A stretch of 64,000 bases of DNA. Source: Morchella semilibera (taxonomy: Eukaryota; Ascomycota; Pezizomycetes; Pezizales; Morchellaceae). Below the pieces are notes generated by a model that had not been told where the DNA came from, did not search any database, and worked only from the letters and a program-made list of their open reading frames with translations. Made by a program: the position numbers and the translations under genes. Shown in pieces: positions 53,595 through 64,000 of this stretch (position 1 is its first letter; the number at the start of each line of letters is the position of its first letter). The stretch lies in contig WBVU01000022.1 in NCBI GenBank assembly GCA_009192285.1, forward strand, positions 372,001-436,000, written 5' to 3'.

Positions 53595-56500
53595 AACCTC
53601 TTTAAGCCATATCCTTTTGAAACAGTGATGCAGAAAGTTGATATACCCCCTCCAAAGTACGCCGCGCTACTAATACACCCAACTAGGCATCTCTAGCTGC
53701 TGTCCGACCTAGACATACATATATATATACTACGAAATCTCAACACGACAGGTATATATTACAAAACACCTCCCAATTGCACACGTGCGTATAGAATCTC
53801 GCATATATGTACTAGATGTACCGCGCGCCTAGAAGGACCATGTGAATAGGCGCACATCACCCCATGCTGCAATGTATACATACATATAGCTTTGTCCACT
53901 GACTTTCGAGAGGCCTCTTGAGCATGTACTTCTCGCGGGGTATAGAAGGACTCCATGGGATACAATTAAACGGGAACAGCCTACTGCTTCGGGTTCTTTA
54001 GATCAATTGTATCTGCCCATGTATTTAAGGTAAATACAAAACATTGCATAGGGATAACCTATGGATGCATACCTCGGGCTCAATACAGCAGACATTATAA
54101 TATCACACACTATACAATTGATTAATTAGAATATGCAGGCCGAGCATGATCACAAGCCAATGCATCTCAACACCATCATCAGCCCAGCACAATCCCGATA
54201 TTGCTTCCTGAATCCAGCAGGGAAACTAAGCAATCCCCAGAGTGGCCATTACCCGGGGGGAAACGGCGATCAAGAGGTGGCAACTGACCAATCTTCTAGC
54301 CCACACTCTTACTATACGGGACGGAAATTAATAACATGCAACCAATGCTGCGCACAGGCATAACGAAACCCGGCAGTAGCTACAACCAGAACCCCCCGCG
54401 CAGGAATACACGGCGATATAGATATCGAATGACTATAGCAGCTCTACCTCTCCAGCCAAAGGGGACACGACCCAGCTGAGCTCCTAGCTGGATGGTACAT
54501 GCATCTGAACAGCATACCTATGCAGCCAACCGACCAGCTTTTGCCCCGCTCCTCGGACCAGTGCACCACCCACGCCACAGCTTATCCTGCAGACGCCCGG
54601 GGCGTGGTCTTGAGCTGATCCCTAGGTCAATGATCGGACTGCAAGACCGCCTTCGAGAAAGGAATATTAATCTGATTAAGCATAGTTTATACCCATTGTG
54701 CACTTGCCTTGGGCACTCCTGCGTACACGTTTGCCCGCCCGGCTTGTGGTATGCTCAATGGGTGTCCGTATCTGGGGAGGAAGGTTAGGAACGGAACACC
54801 ATAAAGAGCAATATCTGAATCCAGCAAGCAAGATAGACACCACAGGAAGGCTCACGCTACAGAGATACAGTAGAATGCGTGCTGGGTGGGGTAGTTACTG
54901 TGGGGTAGTTAGGGTTAGGTTTCTCATAGACTATGCCGCATTACATGGACCTACCTACATGTACCTACACTGTACACTACATGTACTACTACTACATGTA
55001 ATTTCTACGACTCAAAAAGCGCTTAATCAACGAGGGACCACCACCCAAAACCGCACCAGCCCAAACCCAATCGACCAGCCCGAGTGACACCCCATGATCC
55101 CCCGCCGCAACGGCACAGTGCCGGCCCGAAACCTTATCGTCACACACCGTAGACATACCTACATCGAGCGTCCCACCTCAGACCAACGCTAGGAGGTAGA
55201 CTAACCTAACTAACCTAATCCCGGGGCCTGCTTACTCTAGAGAAACATATGTACAATGGCATATAGACGGCGACGTTCCGCAGCTTAGAAGAGCCTTTGG
55301 GCCTCGCTAGGTAGCCGTTGGGATGGGGGCAGAGTCAATGTTTTGGGGGCGTAGGGTGGGTGGAATCACTCGTCCTAGAGCTGGACAGTACAGTGGTTGA
55401 CTATACTAGGAGCTCGGTGGTTATCGCTTTTGACTTTGTGCAGGAGGGTTTAAGAGGGGTCTCGAATCTGGGCGTGGGGGTACGGCAGACGGTGCACAAT
55501 TGGGTAGGGAGGAGGAGGGGGTGCTTGGCTCGGAGGATGTAGTGGCTAGCAGTGAGAGGTATGTATATATTGGGAGACTTTGTTTGCGGTGCTGGGATAG
55601 CGGACTGTGTAATTGTGTAATTTCTACCTTTAGGGAATTAACGCACTTGCACGCTACCCTAGCTGTCTCCATATCCAATCCATATCCATAGAGAGCAAAG
55701 AACACCCGATATATCAACCTGTGATGTTGCACTGTCGGCGATGTACTTTACAGCTTAGCCATCATGATCAGACGATACACACACCTGCACCCAACGTCCC
55801 AAGTACAAGCACATGTACCACATACGCATAACCCAAACTCACACGCGCACGCGCACGTGCCTGCCCGATCTTTGATCGCAGATCCAGCTAGCTGTGAACC
55901 CGCCTTGCATACGAGCAGGTTATACCTTATAACTACATGTACCTATAGCTAGTATGCACCGTTGATCAAGGGGGATACCAATTGCAATACCTAGCTAGCT
56001 TATACGTTGTTAAGTATATATGTAGTATTATACAGAGGTCCATGCTGGATTTCCCAGCCTTGTCTATACATGCCCGGCCGTGGCGTGGAGGGACGTCCTC
56101 GATAACATCAGTTACGTCTGTGTTTCTCCTTCAACTGTCCTGCTGCCGGCGGCGGAAGCAGGGGCGTCCGATATCGCCATAGCTGCATCAACTAACGAGC
56201 TAACAAAAAGCCCGTGTACAATAAGCTTATATACGTATAACCAGCAGCATGCATCGACCGCACCGACGGTACCTACATGAACCCCAACATCCGATACCGC
56301 AACAGACACCCTGATGTTTCTGGGCAGGCGGAGCTGGTATAAAGTTCACCCGTCTGACCTGCTTACCTTACGCTGAGCCTTAAATCCAGGGGTAACTGCT
56401 CCTCTTCTCGGGGCGTACGGGGGCCAATCAACACTCCACTCCACTCGATAGCGATACAAGTAAGCATGTTACACCACCCTCTCGCAGTTGCAAGCAGAAA

Positions 56501-57458
56501 CCCTCTAGGCCACCGCCCACCCTCCTCCTTCCCCTCCTCGAACCAAACACACGTCCCACCCGTTTCACGCAGTCTCAAACATAAGCACGCCAGCCAATCC
56601 CAGGGTTAGGGGTTGGTGGTTGGTTGGCCGGTCCAGCATGCAGGGGGGTAGAGTAGAGCAGCCTATGAGTATTGGGGACCAGGTAAAAACCGGCCCACAC
56701 ACATTACATTTGGCCGGTAAAAGATGCCCGGCCGGCGGTTTTAGCTTTTCTGTGGCCAGTTCGTATTGAGTATCATCGTGTTTTACCTACTGGGGGTGCT
56801 GGGGTACAGGTATGTATGTTGCAGATCTGTGGAATATGTAGTTTAATACACTACACTCAGCAGAGCAGAGCAGAGCAGTCAAACGTCTACGCATCTTGGT
56901 ACTCTACGCTAGATACGACGACGACGACCAGTCTATTTTTGTAGGTACGTACATGGCCAGCTTTTTTTTTTTTTTTTTTCCCCTTCTTTCAACGGTCCAG
57001 TATCCCGATCTCGTTGCAATATCATTATCGTATTCTGTAGTACACTAGTTTTTTTCTTTTTTACCATAATAATCCTAACTGATAAACTCCCTCCCTCCTC
57101 CCTCCCCCCTCCCCACCCTGGGCATGACTTGATAAATTTACAATATTCAAACACAAAAAGAAAGGTAAGAGGATAGGGAAATAAACAGAGAAAAGGGAAA
57201 AAGAAAAAATAAATAAACCATTCCATATGATCATCGACTAGCTAGCCTTGAGATATCGATAACCGCAGCAGTGACGTAGTATGAGTTGACAAGAAAGTCA
57301 ACATATAGCTGCCTGCGGATATGTAGCTTCCCATTCATCGGAGTTATAAAGTGAAAAATAAAAAAAGCCCCAAGCAAGCATGAGAGAAAGTGCTTGCTTG
57401 ATACATACTAGAAAGAACGACATTAATAAACAATTCTCCCACCAAAAAGAGTCCAAAT

Positions 57459-59778
57459 TTAACGTTTCCCTTGCCCCATATGCGCCGACGGGTCGTCCAT
57501 ATTCCCCTCCGCAAATGCAGCCTCATAACCCGTACTCCTCGGCCTCCCACTCAGCTCTGACGCCGCGATATCTCCTCCTCCAAGCTCTGCTGCCGGTGTA
57601 GTGTATCCCCCCTGGTTATCGTAGTATCCATACGGCTGCTGCTGTCCGGGAAGCGGTCTCCTTGGAACCCCACCAGGGGCCGTGTACACTGGTGACCCAA
57701 CCGGTGAGTATGGCGCTGGTGTACCGGAGGGTGAAAATGCGGGTGGTTCGTCATAGCCCTGGGAGCCGTACTGCGTCATGTTCTGACCACCCTGATCCTT
57801 GTTCTGGTCGTAGCCTACTACTGCCCCGTCGACAGCTCTATCAGGAGGGGGGACGGCGGCCCGCTTGCGCCGGCGGATGAAGCAGAGCGCGGCAATACCG
57901 ATTATTGCAAGACCGGCAAGACCACCAACAACTCCTCCAGCGATAGCACCGGCATTTGACCTACCCCCTGAAGATGCTTCGGGGGTCGGGGTGGAGGCGC
58001 TTGGGGTGGAGGGGCTGTCGTTCGGATCGGCGTAGCCATCGCAGCCGAGTCGGACGAGTGAGGGGTTGCCAATGTTTCCGCGTCTTGTGTGGGCGATTCC
58101 GAAAACCTGCGTCTCGTAGTCGACGCGGAGGTACACTTGAGAGAGGAAGGGGGCACCGAGGAAGGGTATTTTGGGGTCGACGCTGTCCGGGAAGCCGGCG
58201 TTTCCGATTGTGGTCTGGATCATGTCTATATAAAGTGTTAATTCATGCCAGAAAAGTCAAAGGGAGCATATTTACTTGGAACTAAATCCCACTGCCCCAC
58301 ATCATGGTTGACTGTTGTAGCAGGGAATATCCACTCTGTGCGCGGGATGGTTACGTTGAAGCCGCCGTCTAACTCGATGTAGATGTCACCTGGTGGAAGC
58401 TGTGTGGGGTCGGAATTGTTGTACTTGATATATTCCCAGTCTGAGCTAACGAAGGATACGTTCCCCCCAGTAAGCATGGTTCTATTGAAATTTTGTCGGA
58501 CAGCCCTCGGCATGACTGTGGTCCAGTATGCGGGCTCTAAACAGGCCAGGAAAGGTTCTAATAGAATTCGGATCAGTATGTTGGCAGCGGTAATGATTGC
58601 TTAGACACGATTTAGACTAACCCTGGTTTGTCATGAGATCCGCAGTACCCCAGTTTATCTTATTTACCTTCACTTGCAACGGGCATGGCGTGTCCTTGTC
58701 AGGAAAGACGGGGAAATTCGTAAAGTCATCTGCACTAGCTTTCTGGCGGTTATAACCCCCAATCACAAGTTCTCCAACAGTTGTATTATTCACTGCAGTC
58801 AGGCCATAGTCCAAGGCCCAGCTTCGGCTTGGGATTAGGTTCTTCTCGACCATGACTGCAAGGAAAGACGAATCGCTAGCAAGACCGACCATACCTTGCC
58901 TATATTTTTTTAGAAAACAGAGTGTCAGTTATTAATATTGCTACGAAGAGATGGGGAAGAGGTAAGACAAACCCGAAGGGAAATGTGCCGTTGTCAATGA
59001 CTACCATAGGGTAACTGTCGAGCTCCATTCTACCATCGTCCGCGACCACAATTTGGAAATCATCCCATCCTATAGAACTAGATCAGTAAGGACTCTTTGG
59101 CTAAAGGTTTTCATCGCATTCAGCTAATACCTCGCGGGAACGCCGATATAGGGTCAGTGCCTAGTAGTATTGTCAGTATATATATACTCATAGTTCAAGC
59201 CAAAGCCAAGCATACCCTTATATTGTTCATAATTGAGATAATCCCATCCCTGATTTGCCCTGGAGGCATTATACGCTTCTGTGTGGGCATCAGGCCTCCA
59301 TGTTCTGCTGCTATTCGTCTCAAATATACCACCGCGCCAGAACACACAGCCACGGTCGATGGTATCAGTGCAGACCTGAGCCTCAGGTATAAACGATGAG
59401 TTAAGCGTCGTTCCGACTTGAACTCCTAGTGGGACATTTTGACTTCCTGGATACATTTGTCTCGTTAGCCGCGCCTCAGATCTGGTTGTTGGACATTTGG
59501 AAACAAACCTGCGACCCAGGCCATAGACCGATGAGCTGCAGGGCGATCCGGCGCAAAAAGTACAGTGACATCAGTGAAAGGAATAGATGTCGGTTCCACA
59601 GAGCCTTATGAAAAGTGAATATTAGCGTCTATCTCACAAAAGAGGTTTGCGGACATGTACAAGGTTATTGAAACTCACAATTTTTCCCAACAACCACTTG
59701 CGCGCCAATGAAGAGAGAGGACAATAATAGTCCTGCAAAGCGATGCACGCGTTGTGAATCCAACCCTTGATGTGCCAT
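57459..59778 (-). CDS. Membrane-anchored aspartic-protease-like protein (A1 fold) lacking the catalytic aspartates
   Basis: Eight minus-strand exons: 59778-59679, 59604-59509, 59446-59216, 59160-59131 (30-bp microexon), 59069-58973, 58899-58622, 58557-58276, 58225-57459; all phases agree, 626 residues. A signal peptide lies in residues 8-30 (RFAGLLLSSLFIGAQVVVG). Pepsin-like landmarks are FWRGGIFETNSSRTW, QGMVGLASDSSFLAVMVEKN, SWALDYGLT and VGELVIGGYNRQK, and in the second lobe FLACLEPAYWTTVMPRAVRQ and IPFLGAPFLSQVYLRVDYE. Where the two DTG/DSG motifs should be, the sequence reads VGTTLNSSF and CLEP, so neither aspartate is present. A Ser/Thr/Pro linker precedes one membrane span (about 463-487, GGVVGGLAGLAIIGIAALCF), then a basic stop-transfer RRRKR and a Pro/Gly/Tyr-rich cytosolic tail of about 130 residues. 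Likely a surface receptor or scaffold rather than a peptidase. A TATA-like motif lies near 59896. Confidence 0.75.
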
Positions 59779-62700
59779 AGTTGATTGATTGCCGGCTTTA
59801 GATCTCGAAATACAACCTTTGGCAACAGAATGCTACTTCTCGAACCCAGGTGCAAAGGAAGTTTAAGTAAGTAAGAAGAGCCGGGCTCCTCCACAGGTAT
59901 ATAACCAGGGCTGAATCTTAAGGGGGGGGGGGGGGTGGACGGTACTTTGATCCTATTTTAGAGCCTGCATAATGTGGTGCCTCTCTTCTTGCTCACACAT
60001 AAACCTATGGTGGGCAACACGATATACCCATGGCCAGGTCAGTTTCTGCAAAAGCAGCGAGGTTTTGGGCGAGAAGGCTCACATAATAACAAATCAACGA
60101 CAGATCGAGTGCATGCTGCCTGATGAATAGCAATAAACCTCCTGCCAGCTCCTCTGTCCTTCTCAACAGTTAACACAGAATAGTTTGGCTTACACGTCCT
60201 GCTTCCACCATCATCTTTGCTGTCTCTACTGTTGCATCGACCACCACACACACATGCACTCTCTCACACACTCACACCACACTCTCACACACTCTCACAC
60301 ACGCCGCCAGTACTCTTAGAGTGGAGGCTGACAGACACACATTCACAGCCAAACCCATTCGACGATGTTGCATAACCTGAATAAAGGTTTTCTGGGATGT
60401 GCAACAAGCTCATTTGATTGCTGCGGTACGGCTGTGTGATTTCGTGTAACCCCTCTTTATCGTACAGCCTCTGGTTCACCCATACATGCAGAGTCGCAGC
60501 TGACAGTGGAGGGTCGTTAAGCTTGTTAATTGGACTACGCTATTTTGGGAGGTATTTTTTGAGTAATTTAGTGGCTAACTCCATCCCACGACTCTGTTCT
60601 GGTACCCGTAGCATCGGATTTACCGGGTGAGATTAGAGTGCATACTTTACGACTACCTCTGCTTTACTCCACCTTATAGTAGTAATACATGTACGTATTG
60701 TATGTATACATTGAATTGACGACTAATCAATCGTGGGAAATTCCCTCCTATTTATCGAAATGGCTTACAACAAATAACCTGTGCTTCTAGAAGACCTGGC
60801 GAGAGCCCTGATAGAATTCCCGTTTGGGGTTGTAGCGTTTTAAATATGATGCCATACTGGCTGCATCGAGTTATTTGTGTTACTCCTGTTTAGTTATCGT
60901 CTACTAGATTATATGATATGGATTACTACCGTGCCTCCCCCGTATCCATTGATCCTTTTGTATGTGAAACGCGTGCAAGCTGTACCGGGCAGTTCTGATG
61001 TGAACAACAAACGTTATGATCCTCACGAAGGAGGCTTTCAGTGAGTCGAATCACTTATCCAATGGCCTAGGTAGAAGACTTTTCAGTAGTCCATTATCGT
61101 GCAACTCGAGCGACCAATATCCAATGTGGATATCGCCACCCCAAAAAGTGCTGTTCTCCACAGTGTGACAGTGGGTGGGGGGTGGGGTGGCTAACCGAGG
61201 CGTCTTTCGATTCTCAAGCACTTTTTTCGTTTCCCCACCTCCCTCCACTATGGTCACCAATGGGTTACAGCACAATGCTTATGTACGGAGCACCTTGTTC
61301 TTAAAGCGAGTATGTAAACCCTCTAATCCGGAAGACACTTAGCCGTTTTCTCGCGATTTTCTGTGTATTCTACCAAATTCACTCCTTTTGTGGCACAGAG
61401 AGAAGTGTATCCTTACCCATAACGGGGGTACACTTAAGCCGGTAGATAGTGTATTATATTGTAGCAATTAATTTTTCCGAACTGGTTGACACACTGAACA
61501 CTAATCCGTCTGATTGGTCTGATTTGGTGGTGAATCGATCTAACCTTGCACAGACAGTCAACTAGACTGAGTCACAAGCCATTGGGAAGGTGAAGAAGAT
61601 TGGAGTTGCCCCTAACCCAAGTTGCCCCTCTTGATCTCGTTTGTGATTGGGCCTATCAGGCGAGAAGGCAGTAAAGTGGCTTTCTGGGGCGTTTCGTCCT
61701 TTTTTTTTTTGAGGGAGATGAAAAAGCAAAGACACCGATAGGTTTGATATTGTGATGCATGTGTGTCATTTTGATGATCCGGCGCTACTGGTTGAAAAAG
61801 ACAGTGTTGTAGAGCAGGCTCAGCCGTATTTCGCTTAAAACCACTCGCTCTCAAGGGTTGTAATCATTAATTGTCACTCGATCTGTCCTACATGCAACAG
61901 GATCCTGTATTAACAGACCACCAGCTCCCCCAGAGGCTAGGGCTAGTACATACAGCGATGGGGAAAATTACTACTCTATAGGAGCAGGGGTCTAAGACCA
62001 GGGTTTAGGTGGCTGCCCTGCCTGGCCAATAGGACTCTTACCATGCTTCTAGGGTACAATAATTTTCCCCATCGCTGTAGGCATCTCTGGTGTAAGGGGA
62101 GTACAGTTAACATAAGGCGACGCTAATGTACTACCCTTTATCCAAAGATCACTTAGAAAATAACCGTTGAAAGTGCAATGATGTACATGCTTACAGGCAC
62201 AGTTCCTAGCGAGTGATATCCCCTGATCAGTGGATCCTGTTGAGATACAATTCAAGTAAGAGGGCATCTAAATATTCGCGACAACATGACCGTGCTTTAC
62301 CTAGCTAAACCAACAGTTCTTAATATTGCCGCATTGATATTAAAAGTCAAGATAGTGCCGGTGTCCTGTGCTAGGGAAACATGTCTACCAACATCGTGGC
62401 TGAGAGTCATGAGATGCTTCTCTTTACTTCAAATAGGATGGGCCCTCTTTGTCCTTTTGCCCCCAACACCATCATGATACGTGTAAGAATGGATTCATTG
62501 CTTTCTTTTTCCCTCCCAACTGAACCCTCTGGTCGGTATTTAGCGAGAAGTGGTCTCAGAACGCGTGGAGATTCTGAATCAAGAACCGCCTCTATGATCT
62601 GAGGAGTTAACTAGTCGCCATGGCCCTGTCTTCAGCCACTTTTGTAGTAGTACTCTTGTGCAAACCATAGTTGATCATGGTGATTTACAAAGCAAAAGAT

Positions 62701-63261
62701 TATGGTCGGAAGTAAGTGAATTGGGAAGCTTTAGAGGCGATACATTTACGGTTAGATTCACGAGGTCCGTGGGTGCTCTTGATTGTGGTATTTTGGGTTG
62801 GGTAGATACGTCGACTTATGGGGCTCTTCGATGGTGAACTAGAAGGCTATATTAAAGCTCGTAGAGGATAATTGGTATCTACTCTACTTAATTCTTTGCT
62901 GCCCCTCCCTGGATCTGCGTGTTTAAGGTAAGGCCGAGCGCTTGGACTTTGTTTCTAGTGAAAGGGTTTGATATTTATATTTGAATATGTATTCTCCTGC
63001 TACAGCATGTTTTAGTACTCATAACTGTGTATCATGATTATCTCAAGCGATGGTGTATCTGGCTTCATAAGAGTACATAATTACATGTATCCTTTACCCA
63101 AACAATAAAGGCCTAGACACAAAACTAGGCCTATCAGAGCCAAACCATTGAATTCTCTTGTGGCTCATTCACTCTTGACACCGCCATTCTTTTATGATAT
63201 ATTAGACAAGATACGTATGCTCGGCTTATGATAACGACTTGATAGACTCGACCCTCCTTCC
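59779..63261. other. Intergenic region with a TA-bounded MITE
   Basis: No gene recognised in 3.5 kb. It contains a G run at 59922-59934, a CA/CT-rich microsatellite at about 60238-60304, TACATGTA octamers at 60686 and 63082, and the 129-bp inverted-repeat element at 61951-62079 (listed separately). Confidence 0.55.
61951..62079. mobile_element. Tc1/mariner-type MITE with perfect 20-bp inverted ends, 129 bp
   Basis: The left end TACAGCGATGGGGAAAATTA (61951-61970) is repeated exactly in inverted form at 62060-62079. Read as a TA target duplication plus an 18-bp perfect terminal repeat starting CAG, it has the standard form of a Tc1/mariner/pogo miniature element. Weaker complementarity continues some 15 bp inward. 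There is no coding capacity. The perfect ends suggest this is the youngest of the foldbacks in the window. Confidence 0.8.
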
Positions 63262-64000
63262 CTAGTACTTGTACTTGTGCAAAGCCTCCGGCCTTGGGAG
63301 AGAGTTAGGTTTCAGGCCTTTACGCCCCTCGATCTGTTTCTGGTGGTGTTGTGTGATTCTGTCGATATATGCCGAGTGTCGCGCCTTGGGTGGGTTACTG
63401 TCGCCATTAAGTTTGCTGTCGGGAGAGAGATCACGCTTCCATTTTCCATTTGCTGAAGAGTGATCTTCCGGCTTCTTGAGAATCTCGCTGGCACTCGTGG
63501 ATAGCCCCCGCCCTCCATGGAGATTGTCCCACCTATGGATTCCGGTAGAAACAAGCTCCTGTGTTGAATGAAACGAACGAAGGTTCCTATCCCGCTCTGC
63601 GCTGGGAACTCTGTCCAAGAATAACTCATGCCCCCGGCCTTGTCCTTCAAGAACCCCAGGTCGAGGTAGCTTTTTGGGGATCTTGGCTTGGTGTAGTGTT
63701 CTAAAAAGGCCATTTCCCGTGCTTTTGCTACTTTCAATATCTAGGTCTTGCTTTGGATTTGCAAAGCACTTTCTGGCATCTTCGTTTATTCGTAAATGGG
63801 TGATCTCCGGTATATGAGCTGGGGCGGTTTCGGTTTTTTCGGGGGCCGTGGGTATTTGAGGCAGCAAAGCTTGTGTAGAGGAAGGCCGTTTTGGAGAAGG
63901 ATTCCCCCGGAACCTCGGACCGGTTACATTGACCATTTTTTCAGCTTTCCAGGAAACTATCGCGAGGCCGTATGCAAGAGGTTTCCCATTTTTGCTCCGA
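63262..64000 (-). CDS. Unrecognised basic, disordered protein, possibly 5'-partial
   Basis: From the ATG at 63936 (MVNVTGPRFRGNPSPKRPSS) to the stop at 63262 there are 224 residues. The same frame stays open upstream to the window edge (it reads SKNGKPLAYGLAIVSWKAEK just before the Met), so the true start or an upstream exon may lie outside. The protein is rich in Pro, Ser, Lys, Arg and His, with no domain or membrane segment that I recognise. The C-terminal part HQKQIEGRKGLKPNSLPRPE is the most peptide-like. A frame of this length with no low-complexity bias suggests a real gene, but I cannot name a family. Confidence 0.5.
   Translation of the reverse strand, partial: RSKNGKPLAYGLAIVSWKAEKMVNVTGPRFRGNPSPKRPSSTQALLPQIPTAPEKTETAPAHIPEITHLRINEDARKCFANPKQDLDIESSKSTGNGLFRTLHQAKIPKKLPRPGVLEGQGRGHELFLDRVPSAERDRNLRSFHSTQELVSTGIHRWDNLHGGRGLSTSASEILKKPEDHSSANGKWKRDLSPDSKLNGDSNPPKARHSAYIDRITQHHQKQIEGRKGLKPNSLPRPEALHKYKY

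Larger units (their letters stand above)
51225..57458. other. Longest gene-poor stretch in the window
   Basis: Over 6.2 kb there is no convincing gene apart from a weak two-exon candidate at 52253-52572. It holds two foldback structures (52815-52936, 53063-53175), a near-perfect 34-bp palindrome at 53561-53594, seven TACATGTA octamers (52763, 53039, 54956, 54978, 54993, 55934, and none further to 57458 beyond these that I found), a CA-rich run near 55780-55860, and a T run at 56959-56977. The octamer triplet at 54956-55000 is the densest in the window. Confidence 0.5.

Noticed and set aside
1-64000. LTR elements, transposase or reverse transcriptase genes, rRNA, tRNA, CRISPR
   Set aside because: I looked for their motifs while reading both strands and recognised none; only short non-coding foldback elements are present.

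Overview
The window looks like nuclear DNA of a filamentous ascomycete (Pezizomycotina). The genes carry short GT-AG introns of about 49-86 bp (a few longer). The protein set is typically fungal: NmrA, sedolisin, GH12, a DUF4238 protein and F-box/ankyrin proteins. Gaps between genes are long and full of homopolymer runs and small foldback repeats. I could not fix the class. A Pezizomycetes relative (truffle/morel group) is only a guess from the loose gene spacing and the very frequent TACATGTA octamer.

Layout. 0-12 kb: an F-box-like gene (3885-4721), a secreted sedolisin/tripeptidyl peptidase (7879-9714), and four TA-bounded foldback elements (2.4 kb and 5.0-5.8 kb). 12-20 kb: an eight-exon cytosolic-type L-asparaginase with ankyrin tail (12182-14952) and an NmrA-type nitrogen repressor (18431-19587), both with GATA-factor-like sites upstream. 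This is a small nitrogen-themed neighbourhood, although no functional link is proven. 24-32 kb: a DUF4238 protein with a duplicated N-terminus, two secreted low-complexity proteins (one Asn-rich, one Pro-rich), and a UBX-domain protein. 34-48 kb: a GH12 endoglucanase and three F-box/ankyrin paralogues in mixed orientation. 49-60 kb: an alginate-lyase-family secreted enzyme and a large membrane-anchored aspartic-protease-like protein without the usual catalytic aspartates. At the right edge is an unrecognised basic, disordered protein whose reading frame runs out of the window.

I assembled the gene models by hand: splice sites were chosen so that phases match and the protein stays in register with family motifs I know. 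The secreted hydrolases (peptidase, glucanase, polysaccharide lyase) suggest a saprotroph or plant-associated lifestyle. Two host genes, the asparaginase ankyrin tail and the third F-box/ankyrin gene, show apparent one-base frameshifts in short A runs that could be assembly errors. The most unusual large-scale signals are the excess of the palindrome TACATGTA (23 copies found, all intergenic) and at least six short inverted-repeat elements of different families, each bounded by TA. I recognised no rRNA, tRNA, CRISPR array, LTR element or transposase gene.
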